Notes: generated by a model from the letters alone, not told the origin. A DNA stretch of 51,131 nt from Rhizophagus sp. LPA8_4_AMF (GCA_021464525.1 JADRCO010000129.1:1-51131), one strand, 5' to 3'; shown: positions 10,691 to 23,654, counted from the first letter of the stretch. Translations and numbers: made by a program.

Positions 10691-11307
10691 ATTATTATTG
10701 TAAAAAAATTGAAAAAACAAAAATAAATAATTGCTCCATAATTATATCTATTGTATTTTTTTCTAAATGAAATTCTCAAAAAAAAGCGGACAGTGATCTT
10801 TTAAGGCCGGGATATTTTTTATTTTATCATGCATAAAAAGAAATAGTATTTCATTGTTTATTTTTTACTATTTTCAAATACTTATAATAAATTAATATAT
10901 ATTTAAATAAAACAAAAGAAATAAATAATATAACAATATGTATAAGATTTAATAAAGCGAGTCGTCATCTGTCAGTTTTCATATCATCTTCAGAATCATT
11001 AGATTCATTTTAGCATATTAACTTGTTAGTACTAAATCAATAACTTTGAATTTTGATTCGAGTTTTGAGTTAATTTTTTTTTTGAGCTGTGCCACAATAT
11101 GCATAAATATTTTTGCGATAAATTAGTTATTCTACAAACAATGGTATAATCATGAAATTGTGGAATATGACAAAAAATTTGCTTTTAACAGCGGATATTA
11201 ACGTACCAAATTTTGCATTAGAGACATTAATCTGAAGTTTAAATATCAAAAAAAAAAGTATTATAAACGTGAATGTAAATTAAAATTATTGGCATTAGAT
11301 ATGACAT

Positions 11308-11416
11308 CCCTATAAAAACGAAATGTTTTATATTTGTGCTCATGTGTAATAAATGTCTAGAAATGTACCATTTTGTTTAAGTTTGTTTTTTTTGTAATAA
11401 GACGTAAATCATCGGA
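11308..11416. mobile_element. One-ended copy of the CCTATAAAAACG MITE
   Basis: Starts CCCTATAAAAACGAAATG and continues colinearly with the left arm and interior of the element at 42452-42672 (CATGTGTAATAAATGTCTAG, then ACCATTTTGTTTAAG). A 10-bp stretch present there is missing here, and the right inverted arm is absent. It is a decayed or truncated relative. Confidence 0.55.
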
Positions 11417-11419
11417 TTT

Positions 11420-13180
11420 CTGATAATTATGGAATATTACCACATTAAATATAAAGTAAACTGCTTGTCATTAGTTAATATTTAATCAGGAAAAAAAATA
11501 AGTATAACAAATATTTTCGGACTATAAAATAATGACTCATAAATTATTTATGCTCAAAAAATAAGATCAAGAAAATCTTTATCAATAAATATTTATAGTG
11601 GTTTTGAAGGCAGAGATTAGATTAAACTGTTTTCCCCGATTCAAATTTAAGATCCGAATAAATCCGAACTATTAAAATTCAGAAGGAAATTGAAATCTCT
11701 AGTTAAAGATGATGTTAGAACTCTAAGATAAAAATATTAAAAAAAAAGAACTTTTATTTTATTTTTATAACACAATTTCGGTACAAACTACAAAGGTAAC
11801 TAGCTATATAAAGTAGAATATAAACGAAACTGAAAAAGCCGCCCTAAGACAACAAACCGTCTTTCGATTAAAAAAATAAAGGGAACTAACAAATCTTGTC
11901 TAACCTACACGTTTAAATAAAATCCACACCGGAAATAAAAGATAAAAAAATAAACTTATGTAATAGTTATTATATATTGTAGAAGAAGAAATAAAAGACC
12001 CGTAGAGCGGCGTATTTTTCTTTACTCAAATGTATAAGCTAAATGCATACAATAGTTCGTACATAATAATACACAACGTAGAAAAATCTCCTAAATTACA
12101 CAAATTTCACGTGATTTACTTTTGGAGAATACATATCGGAGATTTTAAGTGTGGGTTCTGCAAGCCCTCACAGCCACTTTACAGCCATTGATAATATTTT
12201 GTATAAAAGAATCCTTGCGATATGAGTTTATAAATTAAATATATCAAGTAAAATGCCGTTAAGTATGTTACACTAAAAATTCTACTGGAGAAACATTCCC
12301 ATTTTAAAAATATGTTTTGTACTATAATGGTAGAATTTTGCACGTAAAAAAAGACTTTAATTTTCATTTTGCACAGCCCAAGGGCCTAGATTTTAATTTA
12401 TCTATTAATTTCCCTTATCAATGTTTATCACGTGAAATTCAGCTAAGGTCTTACCGATTAGTTGATTGGGGTGCATTTATGGCGAAGTGCAATATGCAGT
12501 TCATATCGCAATGAAATCAAATTTTGTGTGACCCGAATAAAAAAAAAGTTGATTGGTTAAATTCAAATATTTATTAATAATTTTACTTAGATTGGTTAAT
12601 TGGCAAAGGAATTGTATCACTTGATACGCATTATTCCTTGATAATCCTCGAATTCTAGGCAATAAGAACTTTCTTATCACGTTCTTCAGATAGGTTTGTT
12701 GATAACTGATAACGGCAATAATAGACAATAAAGGCAAATAATAAACTTGATTAACTAACCAAACAAATAGATATTCATATACGCATATCATTTACTTTAT
12801 TTGATTTAGTAAATAGAGATAACATATTTTTGATAAGCTCATAATTATTTGCAAATTTGATCTTCGGATACGATGTTCTTTGTTTCTTTCTTTTTTTTAT
12901 CGATTTTTCGTTATTTTTAATCCTTGGAAATTAAATTTAATTTATCGACTCATCAATTATTATGATCATCAGAAGATAGATCGCCTTTAAGCCTTCATGT
13001 GAATCCAAATAAATATTTTCTCGATTAGAAGAATTTTGACAATTGACGCTGCGTAACATGTAAATTTAGTCCATAATAGAGAATATTTACAATTTTATAA
13101 CTTATATTTAAATATTGTAATTCTGAATTCTGATAAAAATCTATTACAATAATAGTGATATACCAAATTATTGTATGCAA
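11420..13180. other. Intergenic DNA upstream of nitrite reductase
   Basis: No gene is supported. Two TCACGTGA palindromes lie at 12107-12114 and 12428-12435. The remainder is plain A+T-rich sequence. Confidence 0.4.
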
Positions 13181-13182
13181 CC

Positions 13183-13453
13183 TGATAACTTATCACGGGA
13201 AACGCCAAAGATAAGCAATCATATTTCCGTTCTTTGCCGCAATTATCATTTTTTCAAACGATCTCGTGATAAGATTATCATGCATTATATTTTCGCGCTA
13301 TAATTTCCTTATCAGTATTTCCTCAATATTATTATATTTATAGATAACCTTTTTGTGCGTTTTTTATCAATTACTCTCGTTATTTTTTATTTAATTTTAT
13401 TTTTTTTTATTTTTTATTTTTTTTTTACTTTAAAAAATTTTTTTTTTTTATCT
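13183..13453 (+). promoter_or_regulatory. Cluster of GATA-factor motifs upstream of nitrite reductase
   Basis: HGATAR motifs on either strand lie at 13183-13188, 13190-13195, 13209-13214, 13243-13248, 13267-13272, 13275-13280, 13309-13314, 13342-13347, 13364-13369 and 13448-13453. The first pair forms the perfect palindrome TGATAACTTATCA, and the pair at 13267-13280 is inverted with a 2-bp spacer. In ascomycetes AreA/NIT2-type zinc-finger activators bind closely spaced HGATAR sites to switch on nitrate and nitrite assimilation when ammonium is scarce. Density and position here fit that role. Occupancy in this organism is inferred. Confidence 0.65.
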
Positions 13454-13511
13454 TCTTGTTTTATTATTCCTTTCTTTCTGTTTCACCTTATTGATTTGAT
13501 TTAATTTCACA

Positions 13512-16500
13512 ATGGCCCCTGTTGATAAACGGACCGTAGTAGTTTGTGGTCTTGGTATGGTTGGCTTATACTTTATTGAAAAATTATTAAAAAATGACAA
13601 AGATAAACAATTTAGAGTTGAGGTATTTTGTGAAGAACCCTATGGTAAATATTTATAATTTTTTTTTAAAAAAAAATCGAGTTTCATTTTATGATTTTAT
13701 AATTAAATTTTATACTATTATTTTCTATTTTAAGTTGCGTATAATCGAGTCGGTTTGACTCAATATTTTTCTCATCGAGAAAAAGAACGAATGTTAATGC
13801 AGCCTTCAAGTTGGTATTCAGATAACAATGTGATCGTTCACATGAATGAAAAAGCAACTCATATCGATACGGCCGCCAAACGTGTAACTTCAGCAAATGG
13901 AATATCCGTGCATTATGATTCATGCATCTTAGCTACAGGTTCTTATGCGTTTGTACCGCCAGTCCCCGGTTCCGATAAATTAGGCGTGTTCGTATATCGT
14001 ACAATCGATGATTTAGAAGAAATCATTAAATATAGTAGTAAAGCAAAACGTGGTGCAGTAATTGGAGGTGGTTTACTTGGTCTCGAGGCCGCTAAAGCTC
14101 TAATGGATTTAGGGTTGGAAGTTACAATTGTTGAAAGAAATCATGTATTGATGTCAAGACAATTAGATGCCGCAGGAGGGAAAATGCTCATAAATGAAAT
14201 CAAAAAGTTGGGAATTAAGTGTGTTATCGATAATTCACCAAGGGAAATTACAGCTGATGAAGATGGTAGAGTTACGGGTATTCGATTTGACAACGAAACC
14301 GTTCAAGTGGATATGGTTATTATGGCTGCTGGTATCCGTCCACGTGACGACCTTGCTAAAGCATCAGGAATTTCAACACATCAACGTGGTGGTGTCTTTA
14401 TTGATGATCTCCTACGAACGAATGATCCAAATGTTTATGCTATCGGAGAAGTTGCTTTGTATGGTGGTATGATTTATGGTCTTGTTGCGCCTGGTTATGA
14501 TATGGCTGATGTTGTCGCAAGCAACTTGATTACGGGTGGGGATAAGCGATTTTTGGGAGGAGACTTATCGAGTAAACTTAAACTTTTGGGAGTTCATGTT
14601 GCCAGTTTTGGTGATTATTTTGCTAAAGAAGATGATACTATTATGCATTTGGTTTATACTGATCCTTTTAGTTCGGTGTATAAAAAACTTATATTCTCAA
14701 TTGATGGCAAATACTTGCTTGGTGGTATTTTGGTCGGTGACACTGATGACTATACCAAACTTCACGCTTTGATGAAATCAAAAAAACCTTTAATTGCTCC
14801 TCCTGGTGAGCTTATACTTGGTGTTAAATCTGGACAAGCTCCAGGCGCGGATGATCTTCCTGATGAAGCTCAAATTTGGTAGGTTTTAACTTTAAATTAT
14901 AAAAGCTATTTATCATATCTAAACTAATTTTTATCATACTTTATTTATTTAAATCACTAGTTCATGTAATAATGTATCAAAAGGACAAATTCGAGATGCA
15001 GTTAAATTTGATGAATGCCGTTCTACTGGTCAAGTTAAATCATGCACAAAGGCTGGTACAGGATGCGGTGGATGTATTCCAGCCGTTGCGGAAATTTTTC
15101 AAGCTGAAATGAAAGCACTAGGTCACGTAGTGACTAATGCGCTTTGTCCTCATTTCGGTTTAACACGCGCTGAATTATTCCAAGTCATCAAAATAAAGAA
15201 ATTGAAAACTTTCAAAGATATTATTGAACAAGTTGGCAAAAGAGGAACTAGCGGATGTGAAATTTGTAAACCAGCTATCGCGTCAATTTTAGCTAGTTTA
15301 TGGAATGATCATATCCTAGATCATGCAGGTTTACAAGACACGAATGATCGTTATCTTGCTAATCTTCAACGTGGAGGACTATATTCTGTGGTACCTAGAA
15401 TTGCTGGAGGTGAAATTACGCCTGAAAAACTTGTTGTACTCGGAGAAGTTGGCAAAAAATATGGGTTATACACTAAAATTACTGGCGGTCAGAGAATTGA
15501 TCTTTTCGGTGCTAGAAAGCAAGATCTACCTGAAATATGGGAAGAGCTCGTTAACGCAGGTTTTGAATCTGGTCATGCTTACGGAAAAGCTTTGAGAACT
15601 GTAAAATCTTGGTAAGCATTATTAAATGATATATATTTTATAATATTTACACCAACATTTCATTATTATTCACGTAACTTTCTTTATTTGGAAATAATTT
15701 AGCGTCGGGTCAGAATGGTGTCGTTATGGTAAGTATAATTGTTAAAAGTTTTTGTTTTCCCTTCCGTAAATGCAAATTTTAAATTTTAAATTTATTTATT
15801 TATTTTTTGTTCGCATGATCAGGTCAGCAAAATAGTGTACAATTCGCTATTGACATAGAAAATAGATATAAAGGAATTAGAGCTCCTCATAAGATTAAAG
15901 GTGCCGTTTCTGGATGTATTAGGGAATGCGCAGAAGTAAGTATTTACGTGATTTAGACGTTAAATCATTTTCTTTCTCCCTCTCTCTTTTTTTAATTTGG
16001 CTGTTTGGCTTCTTTCTAGGCTCAAGGAAAAGATTTTGGTCTTATTGCTACTGACAATGGTTTTAACCTATATGTCTGTGGTAATGGTGGATCTAAACCA
16101 AAACATGCTGTTTTATTAGCAAAGGACGTTTCGCCTGAAACCGCCGTAAAATATATTGATAGATTTTTGATGTATTATATTCATACCGCTGATAGATTGG
16201 CACGTACCGCTAGATGGTTAGAAAAAATGGAAGGGGGAATTGAAGTAAGTAACTTTATAATAATTATATTGATTATTGTATAGTATACGAATACATTTTT
16301 TAACATAATTACGTATCATTTTAGTATCTTAAAAGAGTTATTGTTGATGATTATCTTGGCATATGCGCAGAATTGGAAGAAGACATGGCTCGTTTAATAT
16401 ATACTTATGAATGCGAGGTAAGGAAATATAACTTTATTACATCACCATGAATTTAATTAAGAGTCGAGACGACCTAATTATTTATTTTATGGGTTTTTAT

Positions 16501-17193
16501 TTTATTTATTTTTTAAAGTGGGCCAAAGTCGTGAAAGATCCAAAAAGGCGTGCGGATTTCAATCAATTTGTAAATACAGATGAGAACGTAGAAGAAATTG
16601 AAATCGTAAGTGAACGTGGCCAAACTCGTCCAGCAGATTGGCCAAAGGAATGTTCAGTTACCGAAGAAGAAATTTCAGAAATCAAAAAGTCGGCAAACTT
16701 GGAATCGAAAGAATGGGTGAAAATTGCTCCAGCTAGCGCATTTCCTAATGATGCTGGTCAGGTTATTAAATATGGAGATACACAAATCGCCATATTTAAT
16801 ACCCATGAACGTACAAAATGGTACGCAACACAAAATATGTGCCCGCACAAGAGAGCCTTTGTATTATCTCAAGGAATACTCGGTGATGAAGATGATGGTA
16901 TAATGAGAGTAAGTTGTCCAATGCATAAGAAAAATTTTGCGTTGGAAACTGGTGAATGTGTTTCGGGAGATGCGGATCTAAAGCTAATGACTTTTGAAAT
17001 CAAAATTGAGGATGATTATGTATTTTTGTATCTTCCGCCTGAACAAGAACTTGATAGAATTCTTGGAACAAGTAAATGGGTAGTTTCTAACCCACTCTCA
17101 AAAAAGAGTCATAACAAAAAAAGTAACAAAATAGAAATGTTAGGAAATACAACGGCGATTGGATGTGGTGGTGATAAAAAATTGGATTGGTAA
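13512..17193 (+). CDS. Assimilatory NAD(P)H-nitrite reductase, NirB-NirD fusion
   Basis: Reduces nitrite to ammonium with NAD(P)H in the cytosol, the last step of nitrate assimilation. Exons are 13512-13644, 13735-14878, 14961-15611, 15703-15728, 15823-15935, 16020-16244, 16325-16417 and 16519-17193. All seven introns are GT-AG and 80-101 bp long, and the frame closes at 1019 residues, close to the usual fungal length. Visible parts: FAD fold VVVCGLGMVG (9-18), NAD(P)H fold GGGLLG (155-160), Bfd-type [2Fe-2S] Cys 426, 428, 461 and 464, siroheme/[4Fe-4S] Cys 643-x5-649 and 683-x3-687, and a Rieske centre Cys903-x-His905 with Cys928-x2-His931. Exon 4 is only 26 nt, and Cys643 is split across intron 3. 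Codon 1 gives the expected N-terminus before the FAD motif. GATA motifs crowd the promoter. No nitrate reductase or nitrate transporter lies in the window. Confidence 0.97.
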
Positions 17194-17640
17194 AATTATT
17201 GACTTTTCTTATTTAAATAGATTCATTTATTATCATTATAACAATCATTATTACATGTATATTATTATTATTAAAAAAAACAATTATGAATCATTATTAC
17301 GTTTGTATATTCTTATAAAAAACAAATAATAAAAGCATTGCATTCAATTTTATTTTTAAAAAAAGGTTAGCGCACATTCATTTTGTATACATTTCATGTT
17401 AAAGTTCATTAAAAAGTGTCCAAATGATTTATTTAATATAATTAGACTAATCTATTTTATGATGATAACTCGACAATAACCATTCAAGTTATTTAGTGAT
17501 AGAAATTTACAAGGTCATGCGAAAAAGCAAAGGAAATTCCATTTCGGTTAGATTATATGTGTGGCAGTACATGATTCTAGCAACATTAATCATTTTGTAA
17601 ACACTAAATATTATGCATTCCAACTTTTTTGGCCGCGTAA
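17194..17640 (+). other. Downstream region of nitrite reductase
   Basis: A+T-rich sequence with runs of ATT and A that probably hold the 3' UTR and poly(A) site, including AATAAT and AATAAAAGC around 17320-17335. No gene is seen. Confidence 0.35.
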
Positions 17641-18780
17641 GAATGTATCTTCATGGAGTTGAAATTAACTTATATATCCCGGCAGGCAATTCTGGTGTAT
17701 AACGGAACAATAATGAATGAGCAATTGCTATCAGTGATGTATTTTGCGATGGAAATAACAACTGTATATTGTGTTGATGACCACAGGAGAGTTTGCGTTC
17801 TCTCTTCATACGTATTTATACCTGAGAGAATACAATGCTGAGGTTGAAAGCATGTAGTACTGAGTAGGTATTCTTTTTTGTTCCTCACCCGGAAAAAATA
17901 GCGAAAAAAAATGAGTTTGCTACGTTTCAGATTCTGGAATTTTAAGGCACGTGAATGTAGACGGTCGAATATCTATGGCGCCAAAAAATGTGTTCTTTTG
18001 TAGAGTTTAGCAGAATCCTATCCATCAGCCATATTTAAATTTATTGTTCTTTTTTTTTCTACCCTCCTTCAATCAAGAGATCTTAGGAGATAAACAGCAG
18101 TTACTATGGCTCCGACTTTGAATACAATGAGAAGATGGACTTAATTAATGGCTACATTGCATACCTATTTGTTATGTTCCTGTTTCATCTCAGGTAGATT
18201 CTTGAAACTCGGTTCATTCTCAATTGAATCAATGAAACATACCAGATGCAAACCTAGTTATAGCCGGCCGGATACTTATCATCGAGGTAGTGTCACTCTA
18301 CATTCAATTCACTTTATTAAGACAGAATTCTGTCCTTTTTATCATTATGTTCTAATGCACGCTCCTAACCACTCTGACTCTTAACAAAGTTATATAATAG
18401 GTGTTCTGTCTACAGTAAGTAGCAACAAGATTTTTCTACATATTTCAGTATATCATAATACATTGGAAATGCAGATGCCCAAAGTGAACGTATCATAGTT
18501 GAATGATAATGAGGATGGAATAACAACCAAGAAAATGTGGGGAAAAGACCATACTGTACTAACTGTAGTGTCAAAAATGTTATTAAAAGGTATAAAACAC
18601 AGCTGGCTCATATGTTCCATATTTCCTATCTGGTAATGATCCGAACTTAAATAGTGATTACACTGAATTACTGATACTGGAATAGTGCTCGGCAGTAATG
18701 ATAGTTCCATGATCGATAGTATGGTAATGAATATACTGTATTTCAGTAAAATTAGTACAACTACATTACGCATAATATAT
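17640..18780. other. Less A+T-rich non-coding island
   Basis: This 1.1-kb stretch is visibly richer in G+C than its flanks. It has several open frames of 60-106 codons on both strands, but they overlap one another, share no motif with any family I know and have no second copy here. It could be a decayed mobile element, a non-coding transcript or a single-copy relic. I make no gene call. Confidence 0.3.
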
Positions 18781-20650
18781 TATTGCGCATTTCGTCAAGA
18801 ATGCATGACTTATAAAGTATATTTCCGTAAGAGCAACATTTTATAATGAGCCGTTTTTTGCCACATTGACTACTAAAAGTTTTAATTATCGCAATATTGA
18901 TAACAAACGTCCCGCTATCATGTCCATAATAAAAAATTTTTCTTATTTATTTTTTCCACTAACCTTTTTAAGTTATTTATTTATATTATCAGTTATTGCT
19001 CAACTTCAAAATCAAAATTCGTTTGTGCTATCATGATAGCGAAAGCGCCATTTATGATATTTATATTGAAACCTATAATAAGTTACTAGACTTACTAAAA
19101 TGTATAATAAGGTAAAGTAGAAAAGGAAATTTAACATTTTAAGCGTTAATAAATATAAAAACGAAAATAATAAATTTATTAAATTGAACATTATACAAGA
19201 ATAAATTAGTTTTGAATTATTGTGAATGATGAGTGCCGCACATCTAATTATCATAATCAATTTCATTTACAAGATCGTTAAGACATTCCTTTAAATTAGT
19301 AGCGCCAGCCCAACTAAAAAAGTTCAAAGTATAAAAAGTTATAAAGTCATATATAATGTCAGCAGTAATCGTTTACATTATAGAACATTGATTTGTAGGG
19401 TTAAGTGGTTTTTTTTGTTTCTTCAGAAACAACAATAACGCCAGCAGGTTTTAGCACTTAGCAGAGATTGGATTCATTTTTTTATTTTGTTTGTTTTGGT
19501 TATATGAAAAGTTTTAAAAATATATTTTTAAATTCGGTTGATTTTTTTAAGAAATGTTAATTTTTGAATATGGAAAGAAAAGAATTCAAATCGGACAAAC
19601 AAAAATGATATACGAAATGTTAAATCATTATTTTGAACGATCGATTATCAAAAATTAAAGCTTGCACATTGTTTAGTTAATACTGTAGGTTACTAATGAT
19701 ATTTTTCAAATTTTTTGATAATTATTAGCTATTAATTAAAGGTTTCACCAAAATGATTGTTTTACGTTCCTCAAAAAAAATAGAATTCTATAATTTACAA
19801 TGAATTTTCTTACGACTAACTCATATATAGTATCATTCTGTATACCGTAGTACAATAAATATATAATAAAGATTACGGATTACATAAGTTTTAATTCAGC
19901 TATTGTCTTCTAGACCATGCTTAGAATAATATGCATAATATTCATGCATTAAATAAAAAAGATATTGTCTTCAAAAAAAAAAAAAATGACTATGAATAAT
20001 AATTAACACGAAAATTTACCATGTTTATTTTATTGCCCAGTAAGCAATCACTATTTTTTTACGTACTGTGTAAGTAAGGCAGATTTTTTATCCTCTTCTT
20101 TCTGTTCTTCGATTATACAATATGTAACGAACTACTTTATGTCCAATCATACCGCGGGTAGCAACAATTTATTATCATATTAAATTCGTGGTCACGTTGC
20201 ATATAAATTCTTCTTTTGATTACATATAGAATATAGCCTATTGACAAAAAACAACTATTTTAAACTTATATGGTAACGCCGGATCAACAGCTCGTGGATC
20301 CAACCTTCCATGCTTTTATTACTTGAATTTAAATTAAACCTTAAATTCTACATCTAGTTATATAAATATCTTTATTACTAATTCTTGTTCATTAGTAAAA
20401 TGATCGACTTAATTATTCACAAAAATTACTTGCATAAGTTACATAAAAATTTTGCGATATACTGTAATACATAATAATTGTTATCTTTAATGCTTACAGA
20501 ATAAAATCTTAATAATTTAAAATACTTTATTATAACATAATTAAATTTTCTTATAATCTAATGTCTAATTAACTAAAATTATCATGAAAACAAGTTGACA
20601 TTTACTCATAAATTGATTTGATTGTAAATAAAATAATACACTCTTTGAAA
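18780..20650. other. No supported gene
   Basis: A+T-rich intergenic DNA with homopolymer runs. I find no coding frame with relatives, no tRNA-like fold and no clear repeat. Confidence 0.4.
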
Positions 20651-20657
20651 AATGTAT

Positions 20658-20930
20658 TTATTGGAACGATGATGATCCATATCCAGCGGGTAAAATCAGA
20701 GATTCTAGACCATTAGTTTCATGAAAACTTGTCCCATTAAAGAAATCATTCTCAAAAGAGTTACGTGTAATTTGTGGTATGGTTATTTGAAAGATTCGGG
20801 AAATCGTGTTTATATTATTTATTCGTGAAACTCGATATTGATTTATATTATTTGCATTATTTATAAATCGCAGTGTTCTGCGCGTTCTGCACGTTCTGCG
20901 CGTCCCGCACATTCTTCGTTCAGATAACAT
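20658..20930 (-). CDS. Family A small protein, copy A2 (unknown function)
   Basis: A single-exon frame of 90 residues, colinear with the other family A members over FINNANNIN (22-30), ITIPQIT (49-55) and the signature FFNGTSF (63-69) with ESLILPAG (76-83). The N-terminus differs from its relatives: residues 8-20 are built from a 9-bp tandem repeat (GCAGAACGC type) read as Cys/Arg-Arg-Thr units, making this the most Arg-rich copy. It begins MLSERR rather than MSSRN, yet an ATG at this place is the first in frame. A TATA box stands about 155 bp upstream in the family context. No secretion or membrane signal is seen. Function is unknown. Confidence 0.7.
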   Translation of the reverse strand: MLSERRMCGTRRTCRTRRTLRFINNANNINQYRVSRINNINTISRIFQITIPQITRNSFENDFFNGTSFHETNGLESLILPAGYGSSSFQ

Positions 20931-21085
20931 TAGAATGGAAATTATTATTTAATGAAATTTCAGTAAGGAAATTTTATTTTTTTAAAAAAAAAACTTACAA
21001 TAATGAAAAAAAAAATTATACAATAAGGATGATAGTAAATTTTTAGGGATTTTTTTGGCAAGTAAATTTTATACGGGAATTTCTG

Positions 21086-21095
21086 AGCTTTTATA
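21086..21095 (-). promoter_or_regulatory. TATA box of family A copy A2
   Basis: The minus strand reads TATAAAAGCT followed by CAGAAATTCCC, the best match to the shared family A promoter. Confidence 0.55.
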
Positions 21096-21118
21096 AGAAA
21101 ATTTTACAATAAATACAG

Positions 21119-21268
21119 TATAACAACTTCGGTTATCGGGCCAACCTTCTTGTTCAATCATATGATCAAACGGTCAAAATAACTGCCGGATTGTTAGAAT
21201 GTTTCCTTGAAAAAGAAGATAATAAAAATTCAATCCTAAACTTAAACCAACTAAAAATACTCTCTTAA
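21119..21268 (+). pseudogene. Exon-like fragment of an unknown gene
   Basis: After AAATACAG, a possible splice acceptor, the frame runs about 49 codons with coding-like composition, including RANLLVQSYDQTVKITAG and LLECFLEKEDNKN, to a TAA. There is no ATG and no recognisable partner exon. It overlaps the upstream region of copy A2 on the other strand. It is probably a relic. Confidence 0.25.
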
Positions 21269-21279
21269 ATTATAGTATT

Positions 21280-22500
21280 GTTGTTGTAGACAAGACTCAT
21301 AAATTTGTGTAATATTATAAATCTATCATAATGTCATTCATTATTCGATGTCTAAAAATATTCATAATTAAATGTAATAAAAACACCGGTATTAATTAAT
21401 AGAAGCCAAAAATACCTTCTTTTATAAAAGATTGCATGCTATTATCTGTTACGTATATTACAAAATGACAAAATTTAATTGAATCGCATACAATAATTAT
21501 TTTGTGAAATTTACGCGTTATTTGTAGTAGTATTTTATTTTATATTGTAATAAATCTTTCGTTATAATTAATTACAGTAATTCCCGAATTCTTGATTGAA
21601 ATTTATTCCGCTGTAGATGTTAAATATGGTAACAATACAATAGTATCAGATGATAAAAATGTTTATGAAATATTTTTGGAATTTATTTCTATTTTTATTA
21701 AGTTTGGATTTATTTCAATTTCATTGAATTCCATATTTAAATAAATAATTATATTTTAAATAACTTATCGACATTTTTAATACTTTATTCATAATAATCA
21801 TAATATGCATTGAATATTTTTTCGTAACGTAATACATAGAATGTTTACTTCGTATTGATCAAGATAGATTGATCGATTCTAAAACTTAATTTAATGAATT
21901 AATATTTGTTATTTGTTACAAAAAAAAAATATAGTATTATTATAAATATAACGTGTAAGGATACTATAAATAGAATCACCTTAAATTAAAAGTGCTAATT
22001 ATGTGATAATTAGAATTTAAATACTTGCATGCATATTTGTTTATGCACAAAACTAATCGACTGAACCCGGCAACAAAATATGCCGAGTTTTATCATTACT
22101 CTTTAATTTTATTTTTCTTGGTATGCTATATTAAAATTTATTTTAATTTCTTTAGGAACATTCATACATATTATGTCTGGACGTAAAATTATAAATCAAA
22201 TTTTCTAGTAAATCAAAGTTCAGTCATAAGTATCTGTTCCTCCTTTCAAATATCTGATTTTTTTTCCTTTTAAAATATAACTTCAGTTCTATAATTTTTC
22301 ATTTTTAATTTTCGTTATACAACATATTACAAGTTTTTAGATAGTAGGGGGGAAACTCTCGCAGCATTGATACACGTGGGTATTAAATTTTCACGATAGG
22401 TTTAATTAAACCCGTGTAACATGTTTTTTTTAATATAACCGAAAATACAAATAAAATTAAATTTGTATTTAAAAAACAGATAACTATTTATTCACACGAC
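21280..22500. other. No supported gene
   Basis: A+T-rich sequence. No frame of note, no repeat with a second copy and no RNA gene seen. Confidence 0.4.
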
Positions 22501-22559
22501 TTTCAATTTTCCTTAAATTTTTTGGATTTCAAAACTTGGTCTTCATTTATTGGCCAAAC

Positions 22560-23654
22560 GGTATATAGCTAAAATATCTTTTTTCTTTGTGACAATAATT
22601 TTCTAAAAATATTTTTTTGCAAATTCTCCTAGATTAAAAGATAATTTATAAATATAATCTTCAACTCTTATATAAAGAATTTCTTTTTAACTAGTAATAT
22701 TTCGTTATTTACGTAAATCTTAAATTCAGTTAGTTCCTCACTTGTATTATTCTCAGTTGCTGATCCGCCACTCAACGGTACGTCTATGCTCCTTAATAAT
22801 TATAAAATAAACACTTTGTGCTTATTAGAATATTTATTTGCAGTAGGAGTTACGCATTAATTATCATGTAAATTTCTAAATTTCGATTTCATTGAGTTAT
22901 TTAACTTTAAAAATAGGAAAAAATGAAATTTTCGTAAAATTAACGATTTTTATAGGGATTCAAAGCTATTAATCCTAATTTGTAAACAATTTCATGTTTT
23001 TTTTGAATTACTTCTTTTTTTATAAAATATGCTAATATATATTAAAAAGTGTATATGTGTTAATTTTGAGTCTTCTAGCCAATCACTTTCATTAAATAAA
23101 AAATGCTAACGGGATTTGCTAAAATTTTGTTATGTTTAGGAACTATTTATTAAATTTTAACTTTAAAATATTTGGATGAAAAACTGTAATCTCAAAGTTT
23201 TTTAGTAAAAATTTCAAGCGATTTAGTTAGAAATTGACGAATTAGAAATCAGCATTCCATTTTGCCCCGGTGAGTAACAAATCGGCAGTAGACCTTTGTT
23301 CTATCCTAATCTTTGAAGCCTGAACACCTAAATTTTGGTATGCAAAATTTGATTCCTTAAAATAGACTCTTCTACCCAAATAAGTTTTGGGATTTTTAGG
23401 ATCTTTAGAGTACTTAATATCTTTCACTGCTTAATTAATTTTGTAGTGGATTTTAAGAGACGCTTTACTACACATTGTAAGTTGGATTTATTACAATATT
23501 AGTAGGTTTTTTAATTTTCGAATTTCCTGTTGAAACTCCCAACTTTATTTATAAACTTTGGCACATCAAAATCTTTTAATACTTTATCATAATTAATATT
23601 CTGAATCGGACTCAATTTTACTGTATTCACATCCATCAACAATTCTTTATTCAT
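22560..23654 (-). pseudogene. Decayed protein-coding region of unknown family
   Basis: Several separate minus-strand stretches have coding-like composition in changing frames. Examples are a piece beginning MNKELLMDVNTVKL near 23654, a 61-codon frame at 23242-23427 containing TYLGRRVYFKESNFAYQ, and a piece with VPLSGGSATENNTSEELTEF near 22690-22790. I cannot name the family and cannot exclude that it is an old virus-like or mobile copy, so I treat it as a fossil with several breaks. Confidence 0.35.

Noticed and set aside
14194-15595. Open frames in other phases inside the nitrite reductase exons
   Set aside because: Shadow frames of the real gene with no independent support.
18453-18773. 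106-codon minus-strand frame with hydrophobic stretches
   Set aside because: It overlaps no conserved element, has no paralogue, and lies among equally long frames on the opposite strand.
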